NCBI GenBank assembly: GCA_934370915.1
Contig: CAKRNI010000003.1
Span: forward strand, 1 to 39,693
Reading direction: 5' to 3'
Source of the DNA: an uncultured Lachnospiraceae bacterium
Lineage (GTDB): Bacteria > Bacillota > Clostridia > Lachnospirales > Lachnospiraceae
DNA: 39,693 bases
The notes under the pieces were generated by a model that was given only the letters and a program-made list of their open reading frames with translations, ran no database searches and was not told the DNA's origin. The translations under genes and the position numbers were made by a program. How positions within the stretch are numbered: the stretch's first letter is position 1; the number at the start of each line of letters is the position of its first letter. Shown here one piece after another: positions 24,034 through 33,862 of this stretch.

Positions 24034-25326
24034 TTATGGATTTAACATGATCGACGCATAGAAAATATCGTCTTTCCATGTAAAGCGCGCATCCCCATGA
24101 TACCGCTCCGCGATCATGCGGATGGATTCTGTTCCGATTCCATATCCGGAGTGCTTGGTGGAGAGAAGCTTATCCCCGGACCAGTTCGGGCGTCCGGAGC
24201 TTGTATTGTCGGCGGTGATGGAAAGCATGGAGGAGCCGGTCTGGACCACATGGAGCCGGATGAAAGGCTGGATTTCCGCATCGATGCCTGCACACGCATC
24301 CACCGCATTCTCCAGCAGATTTCCGATCAGAACACAAAATTCCGTTTCCGGGATCACCGGCGGGTCATCCATCTGGATAGAGACCTGCATGGTGATCCCG
24401 TTTTTTTCTGCCTGTTCCGCGTAGAAGGAGAGGATCGCGTTGATGGCATAATTTTTACAGTAGGAGCGGATTTCCTGAGGCTGGAACATCTTCTCATAGT
24501 CGCTCAGATAATCCTTCAGGGAAGCGAGATCCCCACGGTCGGCACAATCCCTGATGACAGTCAGGTGCTGCCGGAAATCGTGTCTTGCCCGGCGGTTATC
24601 CTGAATCCTGGCGGTGAGAAGATTGTACTGGTCCGACTGGATCTCTAGAAGCTTTTCCATCGTTTCGGATTTTGCGGCGGCTTCTGCCTGTTCCTTAAAG
24701 AACTGGAGCAGCAGGATCTGTGTGTGGCTGGTGAGAAACATGCAGACCAGAAGAAGGATCCTCGCGATAAGATGCGCCTGATTGAAGTTTCCGTCCCGGA
24801 TATTGCCGGTCAGGAGAAAAATGATCATGGTTGTGGAAAATGGCAGGAGCCAGGCGGTTTTCCAGATCGCAGGAGCCTGTATTGCAGAGAGACTGTCCAT
24901 GATCTCACTCAGCCGCTTCACCATAAAGCAGGCAGTGAGGAGTACGAGGATCAGTGTGATAATACCGGACTGCCAGGTGTAGAATCCGCAGTTAAAAAAC
25001 TTTTTGCAGATAAAAAAGGAGCAGGCGCGGATCACCATCAGGTAGTCCAGAACAAAGGTGTACTGGAACGTGATGATGCCGATATTCGTCTGAACCAGAT
25101 AGTAGAGGAAGGCTCCAAAAAAGGGGATCGCCAGATACTGCACATATACGGCGTGAAACCCCAAAAAGACCAGTATCGCGAAGATCGCCAGATAAATAGT
25201 TTCCGCAAAAACGGAGATCAGGATCGCTCTTTTTCCGGAGCAGCGAAGGTACGCATGAAAGGGCAGGTACGCGAACATATGGAACGGGTAGGTGCTGCAA
25301 AATTCATTAAAAAGAAGTTCTGTCAT
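24034..25326 (-). CDS. GHKL-type (AgrC-like) sensor histidine kinase
   Basis: A 430-residue sensor kinase. Residues 1-210 contain six membrane segments, the usual sensor of AgrC-like kinases that detect extracellular peptides. The phospho-accepting His249 lies in RRARHDFRQHL. The ATPase domain has the N-box GNLLENAVDAC (335-345) and the G-box KHSGYGIGTES (391-401). Its ATG overlaps the end of the response regulator gene by 20 bases, so the regulator comes first and the two are coupled. No autoinducing-peptide precursor or AgrB-like processing protein is visible here. Confidence 0.92.
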   Translation of the reverse strand: MTELLFNEFCSTYPFHMFAYLPFHAYLRCSGKRAILISVFAETIYLAIFAILVFLGFHAVYVQYLAIPFFGAFLYYLVQTNIGIITFQYTFVLDYLMVIRACSFFICKKFFNCGFYTWQSGIITLILVLLTACFMVKRLSEIMDSLSAIQAPAIWKTAWLLPFSTTMIIFLLTGNIRDGNFNQAHLIARILLLVCMFLTSHTQILLLQFFKEQAEAAAKSETMEKLLEIQSDQYNLLTARIQDNRRARHDFRQHLTVIRDCADRGDLASLKDYLSDYEKMFQPQEIRSYCKNYAINAILSFYAEQAEKNGITMQVSIQMDDPPVIPETEFCVLIGNLLENAVDACAGIDAEIQPFIRLHVVQTGSSMLSITADNTSSGRPNWSGDKLLSTKHSGYGIGTESIRMIAERYHGDARFTWKDDIFYASIMLNP

Positions 25327-26053
25327 ATTGACCTCCCCGGACCATGGAATAGGAATATTCGAGAAACTGTTCCCGGACTTCCTTATATTTTAAACGGCTG
25401 ATCGGGACCTGGACTCCACTCTTTAAAAGAAAACGATCTTCCAGGAGCTTTTCCACATCTTCAAAGTTTACGAGGATTCCCTTGATGCAGTCAGAAAACC
25501 ATGGGTACTGGAGCAGGAGTGCGGAGAAGTCCTTCTGACTCATGGAGACTGCCAGCTCCTGCCCATCTTTAAAATGCACAAGGACCTGCCGCCTTACATA
25601 TTCGGTGTAGGAGATCTCATGGATCAGAAGCTGTGTCTTTCCGCAGGTAGTTGCAACCTCCACGGATCTGGACTGTTCCGCAGCCTGAAGTCCGCACCGG
25701 TCGAGGGCGGAAAAAACACCGTCCTTCCCGATCGGCTTCAGGAGATAAAAGGACGCGTTTACATTGTAGCTCTCCACGGCAAACTCCGGAGAGGTGGTGA
25801 TAAAGATGATCCTGCAGTCATGGTCCGTCTGCCGGATCCGCTTTGCAGTCTCCATTCCGGTGATCCCGTCCATGTAGATGTCGAGAAAAATAAGGTGATA
25901 TTTTCCGGCTGTAAAGGTGTCTAAAAAGTCCTCCCCACTGGAAAAAAGATCCATGGTCCGGCACTGGAGCCGATGCTGTTCCATGTATGTATCAATCAAT
26001 CCGACAAGCCGGTCGGAATCGGTTTTTAAATCATCAATGATCGCAATGTTCAT
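25307..26053 (-). CDS. LytTR-family response regulator
   Basis: A 248-residue response regulator. The receiver domain has the acidic pair Asp7-Asp8, phospho-acceptor Asp58 in LIFLDIYMDG and Lys106 in FYLLKPIG. The C-terminal LytTR DNA-binding domain (about 140-240) shows ISYTEYVRRQVLVHF and KDFSALLLQYPWFSDCIKG. ATG 26053 is favoured over an in-frame GTG at 26065, since GGAGG lies 11 bases before the ATG and abuts the GTG. It is co-transcribed with the overlapping kinase gene and divergent from the giant surface protein, whose promoter carries paired direct repeats of the LytTR-site kind. Confidence 0.93.
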   Translation of the reverse strand: MNIAIIDDLKTDSDRLVGLIDTYMEQHRLQCRTMDLFSSGEDFLDTFTAGKYHLIFLDIYMDGITGMETAKRIRQTDHDCRIIFITTSPEFAVESYNVNASFYLLKPIGKDGVFSALDRCGLQAAEQSRSVEVATTCGKTQLLIHEISYTEYVRRQVLVHFKDGQELAVSMSQKDFSALLLQYPWFSDCIKGILVNFEDVEKLLEDRFLLKSGVQVPISRLKYKEVREQFLEYSYSMVRGGQYDRTSF

Positions 26054-26173
26054 ATTCTGCCGCACCTCCGATGCAATAAGCTAAAGTTATTTTACCATGT
26101 TTTTGGGGAAAAGTGTGGAAGAATGTAAAAAATCATGGTAAGCCTTTTACGGTTAAAAAAATATCAATCTTTT

Positions 26174-26203
26174 ACATCTTGTGTCGAAAAATGACATCTT
26201 GTG
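26174..26203 (+). promoter_or_regulatory. Paired direct repeats, probable LytTR regulator site
   Basis: ACATCTTGTG occurs at 26174-26183 and 26194-26203, 20 bases apart, ending 9 bases before the -35 of the surface-protein promoter. LytTR regulators characteristically bind two direct repeats about two helical turns apart just upstream of -35. The adjacent LytTR regulator is the obvious candidate. Confidence 0.72.
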
Positions 26204-26212
26204 CAGGAAATC

Positions 26213-26241
26213 TTGACGATAAAACGAGAATGGGATAAAAT
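26213..26241 (+). promoter_or_regulatory. Promoter of the giant surface protein
   Basis: TTGACG (26213-26218), a 17-base spacer and TAAAAT (26236-26241), about 64 bases before ATG 26305. Confidence 0.8.
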
Positions 26242-26304
26242 TTGAGAAAAGCTGGATCAATCTGTGCAATGGTAAGAAAATATCGATAAAGGGAGGACAG
26301 GCAT

Positions 26305-29300
26305 ATGAGAAAACGTCAGGAGATAAGGCGGATCGCAGCGTCAATTATGGCAGCGGTAATGATGGTGACCGCAGTGCCGTTTGGCGGAGCAGCATATGGA
26401 AATGAAGTACCCAGGGGGGGGTATAGTAAACGCTGAAGATAAAGAGACGCTTACGGCGTCGGATTCGAATGGTGAATATAAGAAAATTTCGGATTCCAAT
26501 GCAGAAAAGTCAACGGTTCCGGAGACAGTGCCGGAGGAGCGGATTGCGCTGCTCAGCAGCGGTACGATTTCAGGAAGTGGATCGACAGAGGATGATCCTC
26601 TTATAATTACCAGTGCAACAGAATGGCGCGAAGTAATGACATATGTGTCCGGGAGAGGAAAATATAATCAGTATGGACGGCTGTTGAAGCATATCGCGTT
26701 AGGGGAAGATATATCTCTTAATAACGAAACGTGGTATGGAGTTAATTTGAATGGAAAAACCTTTGATGGACGTGGACATACGATTAGCGGAATCAAACAG
26801 CCTCTTTTTGGAATCGCAGATGGAACAGTAAAAAACCTGGTCGTTTCAGATGCTGCGATTAAGGAAACAAGCACTGGAACACCAGTTGGAGCAATTGCCG
26901 ATAGAACAAATGGAACTCTTGTTATACAAAACTGCTATGTAAACGGAAAACTGTCAAATGTAAATGATGCTGTTGGTGGTCTTGTTGGAGAGGTCTCTGG
27001 CGGAACAACCAGTGTTGAAGTTCAAAATTGTGTTGTTGACGCGGAAATTGTAAATAGTGGTGATATTATTGATAAATCGTTGGCGGGAGGACTGATTGGA
27101 CATATTCCGAAGTTTGGTACTGAAATTACGATTGAAAAATGTATTACGCTTGGAACTGTCGAAACAAATAAAGGACGCGGAGCTGGCGGTTTAGTAGGCG
27201 GACAAAATAAGACTGTCACGATCAATCAGTGTGCAGCATTGCAGAAACGGATATCAACAAATGCCGGGGCATACTATGCTGGACGGCTATATGGATATTC
27301 TGGCGGTATAATTAATGGCTTGGATAACTACGTATATGCGGGTATGGACGGTGCTTTCAATAAGAATGCAGCAGCAAATGGAATTGGCGTGACGAAGGAT
27401 GAGTATCTGAGCGCTGAGTTCTGGAACGACACGATTGGGTGGGCAGACGATGAAAGCTGGGTCATCGAGGACACAAAGCTCCCGATTTTGAAAACATCAG
27501 GACCTCATCCACAGAAGCAGCTAACAGATGGAAAGCTGCCGGTATACCTTGGAGGAGCTAAAATACAGCTTGCAAATCCGGCAAATGTAAGATGGACTGG
27601 AAACGGAAAAGCCGTCTGGGATGCGGTAGAAAATGCGGATGGATATCAGGTACAGCTGTATAAAAATTCTGTGGAATTTGGACCCGCGGAAATGGTTTCC
27701 GGACAGACAAGCTATGACTTTACTTCTAAGATCAAAGAGACAGGACTCTATACGTTTAAAGTAAAAGCTATTGGAAATGAAAACTATGAGACCAGCGATG
27801 AAGAGAAAAGTGCAGCATATAACTTTACCGCTCAGAGTCTTGCAGATGCGAAAACAGCAGCAGAAAATGTGCTGAATGAAATGAGTGTAACGAACGGAAC
27901 GACGGCTGATGAAATCATTCAAGCAGTTGAGCATGTAATTACGAATGACAGTATCTCGGCTGTCTGGTCGGATGAAAATGGTTTTATGCTCACAAAAGCG
28001 ACGGACGGTGCCGAGACAGGTGTTAACGGTGAAATTAAGGGAACGATCATTTTGACGCTGCAGAAAGCCGGAGAGGCAGCCCAGACCGAGAAAATTATTG
28101 TCAATCTCACGATTCTGCCGAAATTCAAGGTAACATTCGAGTCCGGCAGCGAGGCAGCCTTTGGAACAGTTCCGAAATGGGAAAATGCGACGGAAGGAAC
28201 TACGGTTACACTTCCAGAGAATCCGTTTACTGTGTACGGAAAGAAATTTAGTGGTTGGAACGATGGCGGCGGAATCATAAATGGAACAGAATATCAGATG
28301 CCGCGCCGCAATGTCACATTCACAGCAATGTGGGAGGATGATGTATGGGATGGCAGTGAAAAGAGAAAGCCTAAGAGAGATACGACTGGATACTATCTGA
28401 TTGGTTCTGGTGCTGAGCTTGCTTATTTCCAAGATAAAGACCTTGGAAAAGCAAAATTGATGTGCGATATAAACCTTGGTGGTCATCCTTTCAAGGCAAT
28501 AGAAAAAGTGTCAGAATTTGACGGTTGCGGTCATTCCATTAAGGGACTTAATATTGTCAGTGGAAGTTTAATTTATACAGGTTTATTCCAAATATTGATG
28601 AACAATAATATAAGCATCAGGAACCTGAATATTGAAAAGGCAAAAATCACATATACTCTTAACACTCCTTCCCCGGATATCGGAATTCTGGTAGGAAAAG
28701 TACATGGTGGAAAGCTCTCGATTGAGAATTGCTTTGTGAGTGGTGTAATTGAAGCAGGAGAAAAATTTCAAACGGATGCAGGCGGTCTTATCGGGTATGT
28801 CACAGATAGATCAAATGTAACGATCCGTTCTTCTTATGCGAATGCCAGAATACAGAACGCCGGAAGTGATTCATTCGTGGGTGGATTTATTGGACTGGCG
28901 GGAGGAACCGGAATTGTAAAGATTGAGAACTGCTATGCGATTCCCGATATTCAAACAGGAAAATATATAGGAGGATTTGCTGGAGCAGGAAATGGCACAG
29001 TCATCAGGAACAGCTATGCGGCAGGGGAGAGCCTTCCGACGGGAATTGTTGCAGGTGACACAAGTGGTCTTGCTGAAATGGGAACGATCCAAAACAGCGT
29101 CAGCATTTTCCCTGAAATGACATCCGTAAACAGAATCAGCAAGGGCGGAACACTTTCTGGAAACTATGGATTTGTGGGAACGACAGCGAGTGATAAATCC
29201 GGAAACATTCTGACACCAAAGACAGAGGATGTTGGTGAAAATCGGCCATACGGAGCAGATGCGTCGGAGACCTGGCTGAAATCAGAGGAGTTCTATAAGG

Positions 29301-31930
29301 ATACTCTTGGATGGGACTTTAGAGACGTGTGGACCATGCCGTCTGCAGAGAGTGGTTACATGTTCCCTGTATTAAAAGAACAGAAAGAATCCATGATTCC
29401 AACCCTCTCTCTGGACATGGATCCGGCGGTTATCAGTGTCAGTCTGGATCAGCAGCAGGCTATTCTCTATCCGAGGGGAAGTCTGAAGCTTACAGCGAGG
29501 GTTCACAGTAAGAATGGAGCATCAAGAGATGTAAAATGGGTCAGCAGCGATCCGGCAGCTGTTCATGTGACAGATGATGGAACGGTGGCCGTCCACAAAG
29601 ATGCAGCGGCTGGTACCTACAAAGTTACTGCAGTCAGCCAGTTTGACGAAAGCAAACAGGCGGATAGCGAGATTACTGTAGATAATCGTGAGCATACGGT
29701 CAGCATTACCCGTGAGGATACTGAAAACTCTCCAAATGCCAAGATCGGAGTATATTGGAGCAGAGAGGACGCAGAAGGTACATCGAATGCGTCTCTGGTG
29801 GCAGAAGGCAAAGGAACAACAGATTCCCCAATCACATTCCAGGCCAAGGCTGGTTCTGAGATATATCTGAAATTTAAGGACCTTGCTGAGAAAGATGTAG
29901 TAAACAAAATAACGGTAACGGATAAAGATGGAAAAACATTTGAAGCAAAGCTATGCAGCATAGATCCGTTTATCGGACATTTCACGATGCCGTGCGGTGA
30001 TGTCAAAATTGAAGTAAAATACGCAACAGATATTACGTATTACCAGTACACCTGGTTTGTCGGACAGGACTGGAGTACATGGGGAACGACAGCGACCTAC
30101 ACAACTACAAGCTGGGGAAACAGTGATAAGGTCGGATCTCTTAAAATTACAAATATCATCAATGGTAAACTGTTTGATGATTTTGTTATCAAGGGAATAT
30201 CCAGATATAAGGGAGCCCCGATCGATCCGAAGAGAGTATCTGATAAAGCTTCTCTCACACAAAATGGAACGTACTATGTGGATCATTCAACAGATTATCC
30301 AACCCTATACGTATATCTTGACGGACCTGGAATGATCTCCGTAAATATTGAAGTGAAGGATGATAAGAACGCGTCATATAACATTGTACGGAAATCAGGA
30401 AACAGCAGCTACTATACTTTGGATAAACCAACAGCCAAAGCTGGCGAAACGATCACAGCAACGCTGACAGCAGATGGCGTTCAGTGGCTGAAAGACAATC
30501 CGACGGAAAATGCGGTATTTACCTACGAAGGTGGTTTAAACGTTGTCCTGTTCCCGCCGAGATTTAAACAGCAGGCGGATGGAAGCTGGACTGCATCTCT
30601 CACGATGCCGGCATGTGACATTGTGACGAATGTGATCTTTGGGGCGAAGAAAAAAGCTAAAATCGAGGGGACAGACAAAGAATTTACCTATGATGGAAAT
30701 CAGCACCGAATCGATGAGGACGTTCGGGCATCATGGGGCGAGTACGATATCTCTGAGGATCTGCGGAATCAGTATGAAGTGATTTACAGCGGTATTAACG
30801 GAACCGATTATAACAGCAAAGTGGCACCGACAGATGCAGGAACCTACAAATGCAGAGTAAAGATCAGCGACGATAATACGGATTATGAGTGTGACCCGAT
30901 CACGCGGATACTTACGATCAAAAAAGCGGCAATGAAAACACCGGATACTCCGACAGCTGCAGGGATTGGAGCCAATACGATCACTTTAAATCCGCCGACA
31001 ACATTTACGGATGGAACTCAGATTCCAGAGTTATGCGGCTTTGAATATCGCCTTGGAGACGGGGAATGGCAAGATTCTGCAGTGTTTGCGGGACTGCTTC
31101 CGGACACGGACTATCATTTCTATGTGAGAGTGAAGGAAGGACGGAATACAGAGGCATCAGAAGTGAGCGGAGTACTGGATGCGCGGACGAAGACGGCATC
31201 TGAGCCGGTTGATCCGGATAAGCCAAATCCAGACAAGCCAAATCCGGACAAGCCAAACCCGGATAAGCCAAATCCGGATAAACCGAATCCAGATAAGCCA
31301 GACCCGGATAACCCAACACCGGATGATCCGACCCCGTCGAGACCTGGAACGGGTTCTGGTGGATCTTCAGATGACTCTGATGATTCCGGAGAACCGGCAG
31401 AAACAAACAGAACTCATTCTGACGGAACCTGGAAAAAGAATCAGAATGGATGGTGGTATGAACTTCCGGGCGGCAGATATGTATCGGGTTCCCATGTGAC
31501 AGATTTGGTATACGGCACGCAGAGTGAACAGGTGGCATGGAGACGGATTGGCGGCGCATGGTGGGCATTCGGTGCCGATGGCTATCTGAAGAACGGATGG
31601 ATCCGGGATGCGGCAGCAGGAAAATGGTATTACGTGGATGAAAAGCGCGGAATGCTTACTGGCTGGTACCAGGACCCGCAGGACGGAAAATGGTATTATC
31701 TTGACCTGGCAACAGGTGAGATGCTGACCGGATGGCGGCAGATCCCTGGATGGGGATATATGTATCTGAACCCATTCGCGGAGGCGCAGACATGGTTTTA
31801 CGACGAAGCATCTCAAATGTGGATCTATGACACGGAAAACACCAGAAGACCTTACGGGTCCCTCTACATGAATGAAAAGACACCGGATGGATATTTCGTG
31901 GATGAGAACGGAGTCTGGGAAGAGAACTAG
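26305..31930 (+). CDS. Giant multidomain surface protein, out of frame at a G8 run (phase-variable candidate)
   Basis: ATG 26305, with GGGAGG at 26291-26296, encodes a signal peptide (MRKRQEIRRIAASIMAAVMM to AAYG) but that frame stops soon after at TGA 26434-26436. The long body frame begins at the same place in another phase. The break is the G8 run at 26414-26421; with seven G the two join (EVPRGGIVNAEDKE) into 1,874 residues. Domains by position: GLUG-type repeats (about 26940-27320 and 28780-29100), InlB-type beta repeat (28121-28338), bacterial Ig-like (29400-29690), MBG-like (30650-30930), fibronectin III (30937-31195), Pro-Asn-Asp-Lys linker (31210-31330) and wall-binding repeats (31411-31927). 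It is an adhesin-like protein. ATG 26396 could give a cytoplasmic product without signal peptide. Confidence 0.85.
26414..26421 (+). repeat. Homopolymeric G8 run at the frame break
   Basis: Eight consecutive G lie at codon 37 of the surface-protein gene, just after the signal peptide. Removing one G (or adding two) restores one frame across the whole gene. Such runs change length by slipped-strand mispairing. Confidence 0.9.
31210..31330 (+). repeat. 15-base coding tandem repeat (PNPDK)
   Basis: About seven copies of a 15-base unit encode PNPDK, with degenerate ends (DPDNPTPDDP). It forms an extended proline-rich linker between the fibronectin module and the wall-binding repeats and may vary in copy number between strains. 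Confidence 0.9.
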
Positions 31931-31989
31931 GTCATAAATGTTTTAACGTGCTGTGGTTTATATTGAAAGTTCATAACAGGAAAGACACA

Positions 31990-32027
31990 AAAAATGCCCT
32001 GGGGAGAGAAATCCCTGGGGCATTTTT
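31990..32027 (+). terminator. Terminator of the surface-protein gene
   Basis: AAATGCCC pairs with GGGCATTT around an inner TGGGGA/TCCCTG stem, followed by TTTTT ending at 32027. Confidence 0.88.
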
Positions 32028-32238
32028 GAAAATATGAAAATTCTGTCAAAAAATGATACAAAAGGATAGAAGAAAGTATAAAATCGTGCTAAAATAAACG
32101 CATCAAAGAACTTCATTTCTAAGAAGTTCACTGCCTGGTCTCTCAGGCGTCTGTGGTATTCGAAAAACGAAGAAAAACTTCGGTTCTTACTTATCCCACA
32201 AAATTGAAAAAAAACTTTATATGTTGTACAATAAATGT
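32028..32238. other. Intergenic junction between chromosome and mobile element
   Basis: I see no gene here. There are two hairpins, GAACTTC/GAAGTTC (32108-32129) and GCCTG/CAGGC (32133-32148), and AT-rich sequence. This lies between the surface gene's terminator and the integrase end, so the left attachment site is probably here or in the terminator just after, but the core cannot be defined without the right end. Confidence 0.4.
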
Positions 32239-32284
32239 AAAAAAGCCGCAAACCCTTGAAAAATATGGGCTTGCGGCTTTTTTT
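32239..32284. terminator. Bidirectional terminator downstream of the integrase
   Basis: AAAAAAGCCGCAA (32239-32251) pairs with TTGCGGCTTTTTT (32271-32283), with an inner CCC/GGG. T runs occur on both strands, so it can end the leftward integrase transcript as well as rightward transcripts. Confidence 0.85.
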
Positions 32285-32319
32285 GTTACTAATTTGTTAC
32301 CAGTTCAACGGGAAAATCA

Positions 32320-33342
32320 TTATTTTAGCAGGTTTACGGTCTCCCGTAGCTGTTCAATTGTCTTATGGTTGTATACCCTGTTACCCACGTCTTTGGACTT
32401 GTGTCCCATCAGCAAATCGATACATTTTCGGTTTGCCTTTTTATTATCCAGCTCAGTCTCGAAGGTGTGCCGCGCCTCATGAGGCGTCTTGCCCTCGGCG
32501 TCGATCTTAAGCATGATCTCTTTCCAAATGTCATAGTATTTTTTCTCGTAGATTTTTCTCCCTTTAGGAGATGGAAAGAGATAAGCGCCGCCTTTGTCCA
32601 GCCAGTGGAGAACAAGCGGCTGAATGCGAGGGTGGATCGGAACGATACGTCCTTTTCCTGCATCAGTCTTAGATCCATTCTGAAAATACCACTCTGAGGT
32701 ATTCACCCACTCCCGGCGCATTCCAAGGAGTTCTTGAAAACGGAATCCGGTGTAAATGAAAATCAATACAGTTCCGACCCATTCATCATCAGACAGCTCC
32801 CACAGTGCGTTAACCTGCTCCGGAGTAAACGGGGTACGGCTGGTCTCCGGGGCTGGTGGGGCGGTAATGACTTGGCTGTACATCTTGGAAATGATATCCT
32901 GTTCAAAAGCGAATTTATCGAGGTGTCCCCATAAAGTCTTGATTGCACCCTGGGTGGAATATCCTCGCCCACAATCATCAATGGACGCCTGCATGTGACC
33001 GGCCTTAATATTGCGGTACTTCATTCCGTAGTATTTCTGGCAGTGATTAAAGGCAGATTTCATAGATCCCTGGTTGGATATCCCGAGTTTTGGAAGCTTG
33101 ATCTGCTCCCAACGTCGATAGAGTTCCAGTAAGGTGACTCTCTTACGGTCGATGTTCCATGGATTGTCATTATACTGCGCCAGAATAATGTTCCCTTCTT
33201 CTTCGGTCTCCGCATAATCGACGGGGACCTGCTTTCCGTTTCCGTTCTCATCGTAGACGGTGACCTTCACCATCCACGGACGGCTGCGTTTACCGGACAG
33301 CTTCGTAACGCAGCCATAGCCGTTCGGATTCCTTTTTCCCAT
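32320..33342 (-). CDS. int: Tyrosine-family site-specific integrase
   Basis: A 340-residue tyrosine recombinase that integrates and excises the element. The catalytic residues are complete: Arg201 (YTGFRFQELLG), Lys225 (GSKTDAGKGR), His288 and Arg291 (HEARHTF), His314 (LMGHKS) and nucleophile Tyr324 (RVYNHKT). Residues 1-60 form a basic/beta arm-binding domain (NGYGCVTKLSGKRSRPW), and 65-160 the core-binding helices. ATG 33342 is chosen because AAGGATGG precedes it; the upstream in-frame ATG at 33411 has no ribosome site. It is transcribed leftward towards the host junction and ends at a bidirectional terminator. Confidence 0.96.
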   Translation of the reverse strand: MGKRNPNGYGCVTKLSGKRSRPWMVKVTVYDENGNGKQVPVDYAETEEEGNIILAQYNDNPWNIDRKRVTLLELYRRWEQIKLPKLGISNQGSMKSAFNHCQKYYGMKYRNIKAGHMQASIDDCGRGYSTQGAIKTLWGHLDKFAFEQDIISKMYSQVITAPPAPETSRTPFTPEQVNALWELSDDEWVGTVLIFIYTGFRFQELLGMRREWVNTSEWYFQNGSKTDAGKGRIVPIHPRIQPLVLHWLDKGGAYLFPSPKGRKIYEKKYYDIWKEIMLKIDAEGKTPHEARHTFETELDNKKANRKCIDLLMGHKSKDVGNRVYNHKTIEQLRETVNLLK

Positions 33343-33435
33343 ATTTTTTCCATCCTTTTCTTGCGTTGAAAAAGAACGGATGATATAATTAGGTGTCTGG
33401 CCTAATATCATCCATTCACAGGTGATTTAGTGTCT

Positions 33436-33476
33436 GCCCTGGAGAGTTGCCGCTCTCCGGGGCTTTTTATTTTTTG
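33436..33476 (+). terminator. Hairpin with T run upstream of the integrase
   Basis: GCCCTGGAGAG (33436-33446) pairs with CTCTCCGGGGC (33453-33463), followed by TTTTTATTTTTT. Its polarity is rightward, facing away from the integrase gene, so it would stop transcripts entering from the antisense side of int. Confidence 0.7.
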
Positions 33477-33483
33477 TATGTAA

Positions 33484-33760
33484 GTTACACTTTTTCTACG
33501 GTTGGTTACGGTTAAAAATCGCTCAAAAATGCCCGCAAACCTGCATAAATACTGGATTCTACAGTAGGTTACGGTTACACTTGATGTCTATATTATATAT
33601 TTTTATATATTTTATTTTTTTCTTACTTTCTTACATACAGAAATAAAAAAAATACTATATATAAGAAAATGACCATTTAAGTGTAACAACCGTAACCGCC
33701 TTATTTTATAAGGCTTTCAACCGTAACCTCAACCGTAACCAACTGTAACTATGTGTAACC
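33484..33760. repeat. Inverted iteron-like array around an AT-rich core
   Basis: GGTTACGGTT occurs at 33505-33514 and 33567-33576. Its reverse complement AACCGTAACC lies at 33688-33697, 33719-33728 and 33731-33740, with a degenerate copy at 33741-33750. A second motif, GTTACACTT, occurs at 33484-33492 and 33574-33582 and inverted at 33679-33687. Between the two sides is an almost pure A/T block (about 33587-33665), and a GCCTTAT/ATAAGGC hairpin (33698-33714) sits among the inverted copies. There is no gene in this stretch. The layout suggests a replication origin or a multi-site protein-binding region. Confidence 0.72.
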
Positions 33761-33788
33761 TTCCAGATATTTCCATCGCCCCCGTGTG

Positions 33789-33817
33789 TTGACACTCGAA
33801 CAAATGTTTGGTATCAT
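33789..33817 (+). promoter_or_regulatory. Promoter with embedded LexA (SOS) box
   Basis: A consensus TTGACA (33789-33794), a 17-base spacer and TATCAT (33812-33817). The spacer contains CGAACAAATGTTTG (33797-33810), which matches the Gram-positive LexA consensus CGAAC-N4-GTTYC in all but the last base. LexA bound here would block the promoter, giving DNA-damage induction of the short unit at 33863. Confidence 0.82.
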
Positions 33818-33862
33818 GAAGATATCGCTACTTTAGACTGTGTGGACGGGGGAGATGATAAC

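Noticed and set aside
24097..25401. Plus-strand frames opposite the histidine kinase
   Set aside because: They mirror the kinase coding sequence and lack start signals; the kinase and regulator motifs define the real strand.
27521..28486. Long minus-strand frame (321 codons) within the giant surface gene
   Set aside because: It lies wholly antisense to a domain-rich gene, has biased Ser/Arg/Phe/Cys composition, no ribosome site and no recognisable domain.
26381..31930. Taking the surface protein as starting at TTG 26381 or ATG 26396
   Set aside because: Either start would omit the clear signal peptide at 26305 with its good ribosome site; an exported protein with a wall anchor needs that signal.
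31958..32251. Minus-strand 97-codon frame at the chromosome-element junction
   Set aside because: It crosses the surface-gene terminator, is Phe/Tyr/Arg-rich as expected for AT-rich noncoding sequence, and has no ribosome site. A degraded gene remnant cannot be fully excluded.
32239..32284. Declaring this inverted repeat to be attL
   Set aside because: It is a good bidirectional terminator, and without the right junction no core duplication can be shown.
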